Of a stretch of DNA of 64,000 nt, positions 26,775 through 36,926 are shown one piece after another. Positions within the stretch are counted from its first letter, which is position 1. Each line of letters begins with the position of its first letter. Under the pieces are notes generated by a model, which searched no databases, was not told where the DNA came from, and worked only from the letters and a program-made list of their open reading frames with translations. Where the stretch lies: positions 1,178,001 through 1,242,000 of the forward strand of contig NZ_CP015579.1 in assembly GCF_002163585.1 (NCBI RefSeq). The letters run 5' to 3'. A program made the translations under genes and the position numbers. The DNA comes from Tatumella citrea. GTDB lineage: Bacteria > Pseudomonadota > Gammaproteobacteria > Enterobacterales > Enterobacteriaceae.

Positions 26775-27638
26775 TCAGTTAAAAGTTAATCCGCTTACGG
26801 TCATCAGTTCCAGAAAACGCTGCACCTCGGGTTTGCTTTCCGCTGCCTTCGCTATCGTCAGGGTAAAACAAACCTGAGGCAAAGGCGGTAAACCAGTGCT
26901 AATTTTGTTAAATTCTGAAGGAACAAAGCATTCCGCAAGAGGGGCTATCGCAACCCCGGCAATGACTGCTGCATGAATGGCACTGAGTCCGGGACTGATC
27001 ACCGTAGCTTCCCAACATCTCCCGGCACTATTTAAGGTGCTGACTGCCGCACGGCGATAAACACAGCCTTCATCGAATAGCGCCAGTGGTACAGGTTGTT
27101 GAGAATCACTGACCAGATCGGGGTCTCCTACCCAGACCAGCGGGGAGCTGCCAATCATCCTGCTGTTGGAGTTAAGTTCTAAAGATTTAGCCAGAATTAT
27201 ATCGCTGCAACCGCGCTCGCCACTCTCCAACAGCTGGTCGGTGATACCCACATTGATTTCAAGCCGGACATTCCGGGTACATTGATGGTACCGCCGGATA
27301 ATGTCAGGTAACCAGTAACTGGCCAGATCATCACAAACTGCCAATGACAGATGGCCGGCGATTTCATTATCCAGTAACCGTGTATGAGCTTCATTCGCCA
27401 GTTTCAATATAGAGCGGGCATAATCAATTAACAGGTGGCCGTCTGTTGTCAGGTTTACCGAACGGGTAGAACGCAAAAACAGAGTTTTGCCTACCCGTTC
27501 CTCCAGACGTTTAATCTGCTGGCTAATCGTTGACTGGGTCAGGCTGAGCCTGTCGGCCGCCAGGGTAAAACTCCGGTATTCCGCCACAGTGACAAAAGCA
27601 TTAAGTGCATCAAGTTCAAAAGCAGTTGCGCTATTCAT
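26775..27638 (-). CDS. LysR-family transcriptional regulator
   Basis: 287 residues. The helix-turn-helix at 10-65 (AFVTVAEYRSFTLAADRLSLTQSTISQQIKRLE) is classical and is followed by a LysR substrate-binding domain. It is divergent from the dehalogenase-like gene at 27736 with about 97 bp between, so that gene is its most likely target. The short gap is AT-rich with TTAATTAGGTTATTTATTATTAATT-like sequence in which a T-N11-A box could sit. Effector unknown. Confidence 0.87.
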   Translation of the reverse strand: MNSATAFELDALNAFVTVAEYRSFTLAADRLSLTQSTISQQIKRLEERVGKTLFLRSTRSVNLTTDGHLLIDYARSILKLANEAHTRLLDNEIAGHLSLAVCDDLASYWLPDIIRRYHQCTRNVRLEINVGITDQLLESGERGCSDIILAKSLELNSNSRMIGSSPLVWVGDPDLVSDSQQPVPLALFDEGCVYRRAAVSTLNSAGRCWEATVISPGLSAIHAAVIAGVAIAPLAECFVPSEFNKISTGLPPLPQVCFTLTIAKAAESKPEVQRFLELMTVSGLTFN

Positions 27639-27735
27639 TAAGGAATCAACTTAATTAGGTTATTTATTATTAATTTAACAAATTAATTGCAGGTGACCAT
27701 AATCCTGACTGAAATTATTCACTCAGGAGTTAATT

Positions 27736-28641
27736 ATGTTTGAAGGTTTTGAGGATACTAAAATCACCCTTCCGTCAGGTCTGAAACTGCGCGTGAGGAT
27801 GGGCGGGGAGGGGATACCCTTATTGCTGCTGCATGGCTACCCGCAGACTTCTGCCTGCTGGCACAAGGTCGCTCCTGCACTGGTAGCCCGGGGATTTCGG
27901 GTCATAGCCCCTGATCTGCGGGGCTACGGTGGTTCAGATAAACCGTCATCGGATGCAAAACATCTGACCTATTCTAAACGTGTAATGGCGTCAGACCAGA
28001 TTAGCCTGATGCAAGCTCTTGGATATCAGACCTTTATGTTAGCCGGACATGACAGAGGTGCCCGGGTGGCATATCGCATGGCCCTGGATTATCCACAGTC
28101 AGTTGAAAAACTGGCACTACTGGATATTGCGCCAACAGAGGAGATGTATGCCCGAACTGACAGGAAATTTGCGACCGGTTACTACCACTGGTTTTTTCTG
28201 ATTCAACCATCCCCGTTACCTGAAAGGCTTATCGGTGCACAGGCTGATTTTTATATGGAAAGTAAACTTAAGGCGTGGGGAAGGAGTGGGATGGCTGTCT
28301 ATTCGAACGAAGCACTGGAGGAATATCGCGAAAGTTTTCGTGATCCGGCGGCTATCCACGCCAGTTGTGAAGATTACCGTGCATCAGCGGGCATCGATCT
28401 GCTCCACGATAAGGCTGATGCAGGCAACAAGCTGGAAATGCCATTACTGGTATTGTGGGGCACCAGCGGACTGGTAGGATCGCTTTATCCGGTTGAAGCA
28501 TTATGGCATCAACGGGCTGAACAGGTGACTGCAAAAGGATTACCCTGCGGACATTTCTTACCTGAAGAACAACCTGAAGAAACGACCAGACAACTGGCTG
28601 ATTTCTTTAATTCACCTGAATGCTCAGCAATGAATCAATAA
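27736..28641 (+). CDS. Haloacetate (fluoroacetate) dehalogenase-like alpha/beta hydrolase
   Basis: 301 residues, collinear with fluoroacetate dehalogenases of the DehH1/FAcD type. The nucleophile is Asp106 in GHDRGARV, flanked by Arg107 and Arg110, which hold the carboxylate. The acid is Asp130 (LLDI). The halide pocket is His151-Trp152 (YHWFF) and Tyr214 (CEDYRA). The base is His273 (GHFLPEEQP). This full set is what distinguishes defluorinating or dechlorinating enzymes from ordinary epoxide hydrolases. HGYPQ supplies the oxyanion region. No signal peptide; cytoplasmic. The start has AGGAG eight bases upstream. A divergent LysR regulator suggests induction by a substrate. Activity is an inference from residues. 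Confidence 0.82.
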   Translation: MFEGFEDTKITLPSGLKLRVRMGGEGIPLLLLHGYPQTSACWHKVAPALVARGFRVIAPDLRGYGGSDKPSSDAKHLTYSKRVMASDQISLMQALGYQTFMLAGHDRGARVAYRMALDYPQSVEKLALLDIAPTEEMYARTDRKFATGYYHWFFLIQPSPLPERLIGAQADFYMESKLKAWGRSGMAVYSNEALEEYRESFRDPAAIHASCEDYRASAGIDLLHDKADAGNKLEMPLLVLWGTSGLVGSLYPVEALWHQRAEQVTAKGLPCGHFLPEEQPEETTRQLADFFNSPECSAMNQ

Positions 28642-28716
28642 AACAGTCAGTCTCAGGTTGTACTTCTGGCCACAGGCTACCCGGCAGGAACAGATGGGTC
28701 TTATTGCCGCCCGGGC

Positions 28717-29400
28717 TTACTGCAAAATAAACCGGTAACCGATACCGCTTTCTGTGAGTAGATGGCAGGGCCTGGCAGGATCATTTTCCAGCTTTTGTCG
28801 CAGGTGCCCCATATATATTCGCAGATAGTGGTTACTTTCTACGGCATTAGGTCCCCATACCTGGCTCAACAACTGATAGCGGGTTAGTACTTTGTCGTGG
28901 TTTTTCAGTAGCACGGCCAGTAAACGAAACTCGATGGGAGTCAGATGTACATGGCTACCATTGCGGGTGACTGTCCGTGCCGCAAGGTCAACGGTGACCT
29001 GTGAAAATGTATAAACCGCGTCACCACTATCTGGCTGATGTATTCGTCGCTGCAGAACCCTTAGCCTGGCAAGAAATTCGCCGATACCAAAGGGTTTACA
29101 TAAATAATCATCGGCACCAGCATCCAGAGCGATAATCTTATCCGCCTCATCGCTGCGGGCAGAAAGGACGATAAGTGGGGCCTGGCTCCACTGACGAAAC
29201 TCACGGATAAAATCCACACCATTACCGTCAGGCAATCCGAGATCGAGGATCACCAGTTCAGGTTTGCGCGTGGCCGCTTCAATCAGGCCTCGTTGCAGGG
29301 TATCCGCTTTATGAACGCGGAAAGATTCGGCTTCCAGTGCTACGCGCAGAAAACGACGGATATGCTGCTCATCCTCGATTATCAGTACAGAAATTGCCAT
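28717..29400 (-). CDS. kdpE: Response regulator KdpE
   Basis: 227-residue OmpR-type regulator of the kdp operon. The receiver domain has the acidic pocket EDE (9-11), phosphorylation site Asp53 (LVILDLGLPDGNG) and the conserved Lys in CKPFG. The winged-helix DNA-binding domain begins around residue 130 and includes HLTPIEFRLLAVLLKN and NHYLRIYMGHLRQKLE. The start lies 2 bp after the kdpD stop. Together with KdpD it activates kdpFABC under potassium limitation or osmotic stress. Confidence 0.96.
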   Translation of the reverse strand: MAISVLIIEDEQHIRRFLRVALEAESFRVHKADTLQRGLIEAATRKPELVILDLGLPDGNGVDFIREFRQWSQAPLIVLSARSDEADKIIALDAGADDYLCKPFGIGEFLARLRVLQRRIHQPDSGDAVYTFSQVTVDLAARTVTRNGSHVHLTPIEFRLLAVLLKNHDKVLTRYQLLSQVWGPNAVESNHYLRIYMGHLRQKLENDPARPCHLLTESGIGYRFILQ

Positions 29401-29402
29401 GG

Positions 29403-32081
29403 TTACTCCAGATCCTCCAGTTGTGGTGGTTCGGGTTGAGGCAGAATAACCGAAAATACAGCTCCGCCTTCCGGGCGGTTAGCTGCGGTTATGGTACCTT
29501 CATGCACGCTCACAATGGCCTGGCAAATGGCCAGCCCCAGACCAATCCCCGGGATATTTGACTCTTTATTTCCGCGGGTAAACTTATTAAATATGTCCAG
29601 GAATTGGTCGCCGGGTATTCCCGGACCATCGTCCAGAATATCAACACGAAATTCGCCGTTATGTGTTACTGCACGTAGTTCTATACTGGCATGTTCCCCG
29701 GCATATTTAGTGGCATTTTCTAATAAATTCATCATCACCCGTTGGAACAATGCACCATCCAGCCAGACCAGAGATAAGGGGTCAGCTATGATTAATTTGA
29801 CGTTATCACGCTGAGAAACTCCCGGCATAGATTGCAGGGCGCTACCTGCGACTTCCTGCAAGGTCATCCATTCTTTATTCAACGTAAAACCGTCAGACTG
29901 AAAACGTGCCATATCCAACAGGTTATTGACCAGACGTGAAGTGCTGATCACCTGCTGGTGGATCTGTTGAGCCTGAAAAGTATGATCCGATTGTTCCCGT
30001 AACAGGTCTGCAGATAACATTTCTGCCTGCCCGGAAAGTATGGTCAGAGGAGTTCGCAGATCGTGTGACAAAGCAGCGAGGAAAGCATTGCGTAGTTGTT
30101 CCCGTTCGCTGTTCAGACGCGCCTGCTGCTCACTGCTAAGCAGCCGTTGTCGTTCAAGAGCACCAGCAATCAACATACTAAAGGTTTCCATCAGACGTTG
30201 TTGTTCAGGGATCATTAACTGACGCAGACTGACGGGTTCAATAATGACTAATCCATGGGTTCTGTCGCCGCTGTTGAGAGGGATAATCTGGTAAGGCACT
30301 GCCGGCAGAGTATCTGTCCCGGCACCGGCAGCCAGACCTTTGCCTGCACTCCAGCGGGCGATGCTCTCGTCCCAGGGTGTCATTGGCTGTCGGGCCGTCA
30401 GTGGCAGCAGATTGCCCTGATCATCCGGCAGTAACAACTGGCAGGTTGCATTGAAAGTCGAAGCGATAAAATTTTCGCTGACTGCAGCCAGTTCGGTGTT
30501 ACTTCTGGTATGAGCCAGCGCTTTCGACATTTCATACAACTGCCGGGTTCGTTGTTCCCGGTAGCGGGCAATACGCGCCTGGTGGCGGACACCGGCGGTG
30601 AGATTTCCGATAACAATTCCGACGATCAGCATCACACCAAAGGTGACAAGATACTGGATATTGGCAATTTCCAGAGTCCCTTTAGGCGCAATAAAAAACA
30701 GATCGAAACTAATGACATTAATGATGCTGGCAATTACCGAAGGCCAGCGGCCATACAGCAAAGCAATAATGACTACATTCAGCAGGTAAAGCATTGCCAG
30801 ATTAGAATCATCAATCTGTGGTAACCAGCGGCTTGTTATTAATGTCGTGACGGCACACAACACCACAGCCATTGCTGAACCTCGCAAATAGCCGTGCCAT
30901 GCGATACGCGTTACAGGGTTATCGTGGGTTTTATCCGCAGGTGTTGCAGCGACATCGTCCAGTGCTATAACGATAATATCCGGGCCATCCTGACGGCGGG
31001 TTAACTGCTCAGTCAGGGTTTTACGTGGATCCCAGCGTGGTTTTTCTGTTCGTCCGACCATGATTTTTCCCAGCCGGTGTTCGCGGGCATAGCGCATAAC
31101 CGCCAGAGCGCGATCCGGATCGGATAATGTTGCTGTTTCTGCCCCCATATCACGGGCCAGCCGTAATGCCTTGAGAATAGCACGACGGCGCTGCTCCGGA
31201 AGTTTGTACAGCCCTGGTGTTTCAGCATATACCGCATGCCAGTCGCAACCGAGTTTTCCGGCCAGTCGCGCTGCAGTACGTATCAGCTTTTCATTGCCAC
31301 GTTCAGAGTCCAGACACAACAACAGAGTATCGCGACTGTGCCAGAGCTGATCGTTTTCCCGGTTGTCACGCCACAGGCGCATTTGCTCATCGACTCTGTC
31401 AGCAGTACGACGCAGAGCAAGTTCACGCAGGGCTATTAAATTACCTTTGCGGAAGAAATGCTCAATCGCCCGCTCAGCCTGTGCCGGAATATAGATCTTA
31501 CCGTCTGCCAGTCGTTGTCTGAGATCATCAGCCGGCAGATCCACCAGGATAATCTCATCTGCTGCATCAAAAAACGGATCGGGAAGCGTTTCTCTGACTC
31601 TGATGCCTGTCATTGTACTGACCAGATCATTCAGACTTTCCAGGTGCTGTACATTGAGGGTCGTCAGCACATCAATCCCGGCCTCCAGCAACTCTTCAAC
31701 ATCCTGCCAGCGTTTTGGATGACGACTGCCGGGGGGGTTGGTGAATGCCAGTTCATCCATCAGAATCAGCGCCGGGTGACGGGCCAGGGCAGCATCAGGA
31801 TCGAATCCGCTGATACGTTTTCCCCGGTGCAGATACTGCGCCGGGGGAAGCTGTGGTAAACCCTGTAACAAACGGGCTGTTTCTTCACGCCCGTGGGTTT
31901 CTACTACACCGCACAACACTTCCAGCCCCTGATCCCTTAATCGCCGTGCTTCCTGCAACATCGCGTAGGTTTTGCCGACCCCGGCACTGGCTCCGAAGTA
32001 AATTTTAAGCTTTCCCCGGTGACTGCACTCAGGCTGTTGTAGCAGAGTATCCGGGTCAGGGCGCTGGTTGTGCTCTGTCAT
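29403..32081 (-). CDS. kdpD: Sensor histidine kinase KdpD
   Basis: 892 residues (894 in E. coli). Domain order: N-terminal KdpD domain with a Walker-A-like site (FGASAGVGKT at about 29-38), a universal-stress-like domain (around 250-370 with MVGRTEKPRWD), four membrane helices clustered around 400-500, a GAF-like segment, then the phosphoacceptor box ALSHDLRTPLT and the ATPase motifs NLLENATKYA, DDGPGIP and GIGLGLAI. It senses potassium and ionic state and phosphorylates KdpE. It follows kdpC by 8 bp. Confidence 0.97.
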   Translation of the reverse strand: MTEHNQRPDPDTLLQQPECSHRGKLKIYFGASAGVGKTYAMLQEARRLRDQGLEVLCGVVETHGREETARLLQGLPQLPPAQYLHRGKRISGFDPDAALARHPALILMDELAFTNPPGSRHPKRWQDVEELLEAGIDVLTTLNVQHLESLNDLVSTMTGIRVRETLPDPFFDAADEIILVDLPADDLRQRLADGKIYIPAQAERAIEHFFRKGNLIALRELALRRTADRVDEQMRLWRDNRENDQLWHSRDTLLLCLDSERGNEKLIRTAARLAGKLGCDWHAVYAETPGLYKLPEQRRRAILKALRLARDMGAETATLSDPDRALAVMRYAREHRLGKIMVGRTEKPRWDPRKTLTEQLTRRQDGPDIIVIALDDVAATPADKTHDNPVTRIAWHGYLRGSAMAVVLCAVTTLITSRWLPQIDDSNLAMLYLLNVVIIALLYGRWPSVIASIINVISFDLFFIAPKGTLEIANIQYLVTFGVMLIVGIVIGNLTAGVRHQARIARYREQRTRQLYEMSKALAHTRSNTELAAVSENFIASTFNATCQLLLPDDQGNLLPLTARQPMTPWDESIARWSAGKGLAAGAGTDTLPAVPYQIIPLNSGDRTHGLVIIEPVSLRQLMIPEQQRLMETFSMLIAGALERQRLLSSEQQARLNSEREQLRNAFLAALSHDLRTPLTILSGQAEMLSADLLREQSDHTFQAQQIHQQVISTSRLVNNLLDMARFQSDGFTLNKEWMTLQEVAGSALQSMPGVSQRDNVKLIIADPLSLVWLDGALFQRVMMNLLENATKYAGEHASIELRAVTHNGEFRVDILDDGPGIPGDQFLDIFNKFTRGNKESNIPGIGLGLAICQAIVSVHEGTITAANRPEGGAVFSVILPQPEPPQLEDLE

Positions 32082-32089
32082 GAATCGGG

Positions 32090-32665
32090 TTACCTGGCGT
32101 TCAGATTATCGAGGTCAACATTTAACCGGGTTACATTGACATAGCTATCCCCGATAAATGCCGGCCACGGATGGACGGTATTTTTGGCTATCATAATCTG
32201 CAATTGCTGCTCCGTCATTCCCCTGGCTTGAGCCACGCGAGGTAGTTGCCATTGTGCAGCGGCGGGCGATATGCCGTTATCCAGACCACTGGCAGAAGCA
32301 GTCAGTAAATCGACGGGAATTTTGCCACGGGCCAGCGGGTTTTGTTGGTGCAGCAGCATGGCCTGTTGCGCAATTCTGGTATCAAGCAACGGATTACTGA
32401 CAGCCAGATTACTGCCACCGGAGGCCAAAGGATTGTATGGAAATCCACTGGTGGCGGAAGGCCGGGCATGAAAGTAGCCTGCTGACGTGAAATCTTGTCC
32501 CAGCAGAGCCGAACCACGGATTTGATCACCGGTTGTAATCAGTGACCCTTGAGCCTGGTACGGAAACCACCACTGGCCAGCCAGCGTGGTCAGCAGCGGA
32601 TAGACTCCGGCAGTTATCAGAAAAAGGACTGTAAATACGATAAGTGCAGGGCGTAACTGTCTCAT
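32090..32665 (-). CDS. kdpC: Potassium-transporting ATPase subunit KdpC
   Basis: 191 residues from the ATG at 32663-32665, preceded by AGGAGG at good spacing; longer readings lack a ribosome site. One N-terminal membrane helix (about 8-30, [18 protein letters not shown]) is followed by a periplasmic domain with the family motifs [18 protein letters not shown] and NPLASGGSN. It stabilises the KdpA-KdpB assembly. The start overlaps the kdpB stop (ATGA). Confidence 0.96.
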   Translation of the reverse strand: MRQLRPALIVFTVLFLITAGVYPLLTTLAGQWWFPYQAQGSLITTGDQIRGSALLGQDFTSAGYFHARPSATSGFPYNPLASGGSNLAVSNPLLDTRIAQQAMLLHQQNPLARGKIPVDLLTASASGLDNGISPAAAQWQLPRVAQARGMTEQQLQIMIAKNTVHPWPAFIGDSYVNVTRLNVDLDNLNAR

Positions 32666-34707
32666 AACACCTCCTGTGCCCGTTCCAGGAACGTTAACAG
32701 TAAATCGATAATTTTGATGCCGACAAAGGGCACGACTAATCCCCCCAGGCCATAGATCCATAAATTACGGCGCAATAGTGCCGCAGCACTCATGGGTTTC
32801 CATGGAACGCCTTTGAGTGCCAGTGGAGTTAGGAAGAAGATGATCAGTGCATTAAAAATAACGGCACTAAGAATGGCTGATTCCGGTGAATGCAGATGCA
32901 TAACATTCAGGGTATTCAGTTGCGGGTAGCTGGCCGCAAAAGCTGCCGGAATAATGGCAAAATATTTAGCCACGTCGTTGGCAATGCTAAAGGTGGTCAG
33001 TGAGCCACGGGTCATCAGCATCTGTTTTCCGATATGTACAATTTCGATCAGTTTGGTGGGGTTTGAATCCAGATCAACCATATTGCCGGCTTCTTTTGCT
33101 GCGCGGGTTCCTGAATTCATCGCGACTGCGACATCGGCCTGGGCTAAAGCCGGAGCGTCGTTGGTTCCGTCACCGGTCATGGCGACCAGACGACCCTCGT
33201 TTTGGTACTGTCGGATCAGTGCCAGCTTTGCTTCCGGTGTCGCTTCCGCCAGAAAATCATCAACGCCAGCCTCAGCCGCAATTGCTGCTGCAGTCAGACG
33301 ATTATCCCCGGTAATCATCACGGTTTTAATTCCCATGGCCCGTAACCGGGCAAAACGTTGTTTAATGCCTCCTTTAACAATATCTTTCAGGGCGATGACC
33401 CCCAGTACATGGCTACCTTCTGCTACCACCAGAGGTGTCTCTCCCCGTCGGGCAACCTCACTGACCGCCTGTTCGACGGCGGCAGGAAACTGGTTACCTG
33501 CGGCTTCAATATAGCGCTGAATGGCATCCACTGAGCCTTTACGGATGATCCGCTCTCCAATATTGATACCACTCATTCTGCTCTGAGCCGTAAACGGTAC
33601 AAAAGTCGCCGTACCAATATCTTTCTCTTTCAGACCGAACCGTTGTCTGGCCAGAACCACTATGCTGCGGCCCTCAGGCGTTTCGTCTGCCAGCGATGAC
33701 AGTAGTGCTGCATCTGCCAGTTGTTGCTCATTAACCCCGGGGGCCGGAATAAAATCCGACGCCTGGCGGTTGCCAAGGGTGATGGTGCCGGTTTTATCCA
33801 GCAATAACACATCAATATCGCCGGCGGCTTCCACCGCCCGCCCACTGGTCGCAATAACATTAGCCCCAAGCATTCTGCTCATACCCGCCACACCAATCGC
33901 TGAGAGTAAACCGCCAATAGTGGTGGGTATCAGACAGATGAGTAACGCAATCAGAGAAGTCACTCCGACGGCAGTGCCGCTATAGGCCGAGAAGGGCCAT
34001 AAACTTGCAGTGACTAAAAGAAAGATAAGTGTCAGCGCTACCAGCAGGATGGTCAGGGCGATTTCATTCGGAGTTTTACGCCGCTGAGCGCCTTCTACCA
34101 TAGCGATCATCCTGTCGAGAAAGGTCTCTCCCGGGTTAGCTGTGCAACGAATCACTAACCAGTCAGAGAGTATTCGCGTACCACCGGTCACCGAAGCAAA
34201 GTCTCCTCCGGATTCACGAATCACGGGAGCAGATTCACCGGTGATAGCACTTTCGTCGACTGACGCTCCCCCCTGAATCACTTCTCCGTCGCAGGGGATA
34301 ATGTCGCCGGCTTCTGCCAGTACGACATCGTCCTTACGTAATGCGGAAGCAGGGGTCAGTTGCGTGGCGGAACCGTAGTGGGCGTTGACTAATTTTTTAG
34401 CCATGACTGTTTGCCGGGCATCCCGTAACGCACTGGCCTGAGCCTGGCTGCGGCCTTCGGCCAGTGCTTCAGCAAAATTAGCAAACAACAGTGTCAGCCA
34501 CAGCCAGCCACTGATGGAGAGAGTAAACATCACATGGCCATCAGTCAGCCCAAAAACTGTCAGCAGCGTAGTGAAAATACTGCCAGCCAGTACAATGAAC
34601 ATTACCGGATTACGCCACTGAACCCGTGGATTCAGCTTGGCAAATGAGGCGATGATTGCCTGGCGGACCAGCTGCGAATCTGAGAAGATCACAGAAGATG
34701 ATTTCAT
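32662..34707 (-). CDS. kdpB: Potassium-transporting P-type ATPase subunit KdpB
   Basis: 681 residues from the ATG at 34705-34707, which has GGAG upstream; a GTG at 34725, directly after the kdpA stop, is an alternative. The E. coli protein has 682 residues. P-type ATPase motifs in order: the actuator TGES ([14 protein letters not shown]), phosphorylation Asp in [22 protein letters not shown] in the nucleotide domain, TGDNRLTA and the hinge [17 protein letters not shown]. Membrane helices lie at both ends. It powers K+ uptake through KdpA. Confidence 0.96.
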   Translation of the reverse strand: MKSSSVIFSDSQLVRQAIIASFAKLNPRVQWRNPVMFIVLAGSIFTTLLTVFGLTDGHVMFTLSISGWLWLTLLFANFAEALAEGRSQAQASALRDARQTVMAKKLVNAHYGSATQLTPASALRKDDVVLAEAGDIIPCDGEVIQGGASVDESAITGESAPVIRESGGDFASVTGGTRILSDWLVIRCTANPGETFLDRMIAMVEGAQRRKTPNEIALTILLVALTLIFLLVTASLWPFSAYSGTAVGVTSLIALLICLIPTTIGGLLSAIGVAGMSRMLGANVIATSGRAVEAAGDIDVLLLDKTGTITLGNRQASDFIPAPGVNEQQLADAALLSSLADETPEGRSIVVLARQRFGLKEKDIGTATFVPFTAQSRMSGINIGERIIRKGSVDAIQRYIEAAGNQFPAAVEQAVSEVARRGETPLVVAEGSHVLGVIALKDIVKGGIKQRFARLRAMGIKTVMITGDNRLTAAAIAAEAGVDDFLAEATPEAKLALIRQYQNEGRLVAMTGDGTNDAPALAQADVAVAMNSGTRAAKEAGNMVDLDSNPTKLIEIVHIGKQMLMTRGSLTTFSIANDVAKYFAIIPAAFAASYPQLNTLNVMHLHSPESAILSAVIFNALIIFFLTPLALKGVPWKPMSAAALLRRNLWIYGLGGLVVPFVGIKIIDLLLTFLERAQEVL

Positions 34708-34725
34708 AGCTAAGCTCCGGCTCAC

Positions 34726-36405
34726 TTAGTGTGAGGATAAGTAATCTGCCACCGGGCCTAATGCCAGGGCAGGAACAAAAGTCAGTGCACCAATCAGCAT
34801 CACGGTGCCGGTCAGCAGGCCGATAAACAACGGACCATAGGATGAGAGTGTTCCCGGACCTGCCGGCTGGCTTTTCCTGACCACCAGGGAACCGGCGATT
34901 GCCAGCACCGGGATAATCACGGCAAACCGGCCAGCCAGCATGCAAAACGCGAGCAGAATGTTCCAGAACGGAGTGGTAGCATTGAGCCCGGAAAAAGCGC
35001 TGCCATTGTTATTGGCGGCAGAGGAGAGGGCATAGAGAATTTCAGTAAATCCATGCGCCCCGGGATTAAGAATGGCACTCTGTCCGTTGCCAGTCAGCAG
35101 TGCCAGAGCGGTACCTGCCAGGACTAATGCCGGACTCACCAGAATGGCGAGTGCAATCAGTTTCATTTCCCGGGCAGTAATTTTTTTCCCCAGATATTCC
35201 GGCGTGCGTCCAATCATTAGCCCGGCAATAAACACCGCCAGCAATACAAACAGCATCATGCCGTAAAAGCCGGAACCGACACCGCCAAAAATCACTTCAC
35301 CAATCTGCATCAGCCAAAGCGGGACCATTCCACCTATCGCGGTAAATGAATCTGGCATCGCGTTAACTGCCCCGCAGGATGCTGCGGTGGTTATCACGGT
35401 GAAAAGAGAACTGACCGTGATTCCAAAGCGGCTCTCTTTACCTTCCATATTTGCCGCAGACAACCCACCTTGTGTCAGCAGGTCAGGATTACCCAGCCAT
35501 TCGGCGTGGATAACCAGTAACGCACAGAGAATAAACACCAGGCTCATCACCCATAACAGACTGTGACCCTGACGGTTATCCCTGACGGATTTGCCGAAAG
35601 CAAAGCAGAGCGCGGCCGGAATAAGAAAAATAGCCAGCATCTGAGCAAAATTACTCAGGGCAGTTGGATTTTCGAAGGGATGCGCAGAATTTGCGTTAAA
35701 AAAGCCACCACCGTTAGTTCCCAGCATTTTAATTGCTTCCTGAGACGCGACGGGTCCCATAGGCAGACACTGGTGCAATCCCTGCAATGTGGTGACCGGC
35801 AGACAAGCTGAGAAATTTTGTAATGTCCCCTGCCAGATAAGGAATATCGCCAGCAGGAATGAGAGTGGCAACAGCAGATACAGTGTAATGCGTAGCAAAT
35901 CGTACCAGGCATTGCCCAGGGCTTGGGTTTCACGCCGGCTTAATGCCCGTATCAGTACGAAAGCGACGGCAATTCCGGTAGCTGCTGACAGAAAGTTCTG
36001 TACTGTCAGTCCGGCCATCTGGCTAAAATAACTCAGGGTAGTTTCACCTGCATAAGCCTGCCAGTCAGTGTTGGTCACAAAACTGACCGCTGTATTCAGT
36101 GCCAGGTGCCAGCTCATTCCGGGCAGATGCTGAGGGTTAAGCGGAAGATAGCCCTGAGCCATCAAAATAGTGAACAGTACCGCCAGTCCTGCCAGATTAA
36201 TCAGCAGCAAGGCAGACAGATATTGGCGCCAGTTCATTTCGCTATCGCGAATCCCGGTGAGCCGTCCGGCCCATTGCTCCAGAATGACAACCGGTTTTCC
36301 GGGAGCACCCGCTATCAGTAACGCGATAAAATTACCCAGCGGTTTTGCCAGTAGCAGCAGAATAATCATAAAAGCTGCCAGTAAATAAATTACAGAGGTA
36401 TTCAT
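34726..36405 (-). CDS. kdpA: Potassium-transporting ATPase potassium-binding subunit KdpA
   Basis: 559 residues from the ATG at 36403-36405 (GGAGGAG upstream). Upstream in-frame codons are not conserved and run through kdpF, so the longer reading is rejected. It is a ten-helix channel-like subunit with four selectivity-filter loops, visible as [38 protein letters not shown] and [11 protein letters not shown]. It binds K+ at the outer face. The start overlaps the kdpF stop by one base. Confidence 0.96.
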   Translation of the reverse strand: MNTSVIYLLAAFMIILLLLAKPLGNFIALLIAGAPGKPVVILEQWAGRLTGIRDSEMNWRQYLSALLLINLAGLAVLFTILMAQGYLPLNPQHLPGMSWHLALNTAVSFVTNTDWQAYAGETTLSYFSQMAGLTVQNFLSAATGIAVAFVLIRALSRRETQALGNAWYDLLRITLYLLLPLSFLLAIFLIWQGTLQNFSACLPVTTLQGLHQCLPMGPVASQEAIKMLGTNGGGFFNANSAHPFENPTALSNFAQMLAIFLIPAALCFAFGKSVRDNRQGHSLLWVMSLVFILCALLVIHAEWLGNPDLLTQGGLSAANMEGKESRFGITVSSLFTVITTAASCGAVNAMPDSFTAIGGMVPLWLMQIGEVIFGGVGSGFYGMMLFVLLAVFIAGLMIGRTPEYLGKKITAREMKLIALAILVSPALVLAGTALALLTGNGQSAILNPGAHGFTEILYALSSAANNNGSAFSGLNATTPFWNILLAFCMLAGRFAVIIPVLAIAGSLVVRKSQPAGPGTLSSYGPLFIGLLTGTVMLIGALTFVPALALGPVADYLSSH

Positions 36406-36494
36406 CAGAACTCCTCCGCATGAATCAGAGCATAAATCAGATAACCCGAAAGCAGGATCACCAGTATTACGCCACCCACAATATAAGCTGTCAT
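36405..36494 (-). CDS. kdpF: KdpF, small stabilising subunit of the Kdp ATPase
   Basis: 29-residue single-helix membrane peptide. It reads [14 protein letters not shown], then [15 protein letters not shown], closely matching E. coli KdpF in length and in the ending (YLVYALINAEAF). The ATG at 36492-36494 follows a CCGGAGAA ribosome site and the stop overlaps the kdpA start (TGATG). It is the first gene of kdpFABCDE and sits just downstream of the KdpE box. Confidence 0.9.
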   Translation of the reverse strand: MTAYIVGGVILVILLSGYLIYALIHAEEF

Positions 36495-36574
36495 TGCCGT
36501 TCTCCGGGGCAGAATTAACAGCTGACGAGTGTAGAATTTCACAGGAAAAAAAAGGGTAAAAATACACAGGTGAA

Positions 36575-36595
36575 GCCGTAAAAAAAATATAAAAA
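36575..36595 (-). promoter_or_regulatory. Putative KdpE-binding box of the kdp promoter
   Basis: On the minus strand the site starts TTTTTATATTTTTTTTAC and continues GGC, resembling the T-rich E. coli KdpE site (TTTATACTTTTTTTACACCCC). It lies about 80 bp before kdpF, an activator-like position. Confidence 0.65.
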
Positions 36596-36817
36596 CTGGC
36601 GATTTTAACAGCAGTTAACCTGATGACTGGCTTCAGGTTACCGGAATCAGAGGGGCTACAGGGAGCCGGAACAGCACTTGCCGGGTCAATCTGTATATCT
36701 CACTATCATTACCAGGTGTTTTCAGCTGTTTGTAATCTGATGACTTCGGTATTTTGGAGGAAGGAACCGGAAAGCGACTGTGTTATTGATTAAATAACCT
36801 GCATCACCGGAGTGAAT
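36596..36817. other. Intergenic DNA between the kdp promoter and the small lipoprotein gene
   Basis: No gene. A near-inverted pair GTTAACCTGA (36614-36623) and TCAGGTTACCGG (36633-36644) is visible. It probably contains the promoter for the rightward lipoprotein genes. Confidence 0.4.
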
Positions 36818-36845
36818 ATGAGTAATCAAATTTTCGGGGGCACTG

Positions 36846-36920
36846 ATGAAATATAAGTTTTTTATACTGGTACTGATATGCATTACCCTTGCAGGTTGTA
36901 CCACACTTTATTACCGGTAA
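36846..36920 (+). CDS. Very small lipoprotein (24 residues)
   Basis: Begins MKYKFFILVLICIT and ends with the lipobox LAGC followed by TTLYYR. The Cys would be lipidated, leaving a mature peptide of only seven residues. The ATG is preceded by CGGGGG. It lies 6 bp before the start of a larger lipoprotein gene, so the two are likely co-transcribed. A 12-codon frame with a good ribosome site (36818-36856) overlaps its start and may couple translation. It is too short to classify. Confidence 0.6.
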   Translation: MKYKFFILVLICITLAGCTTLYYR

Positions 36921-36926
36921 CTTTTT

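Noticed and set aside
36406..36567. Longer KdpA reading with an extra 54 residues
   Set aside because: It runs through kdpF and the region before it in another frame, is not conserved, and a strong ribosome site supports the ATG at 36405.
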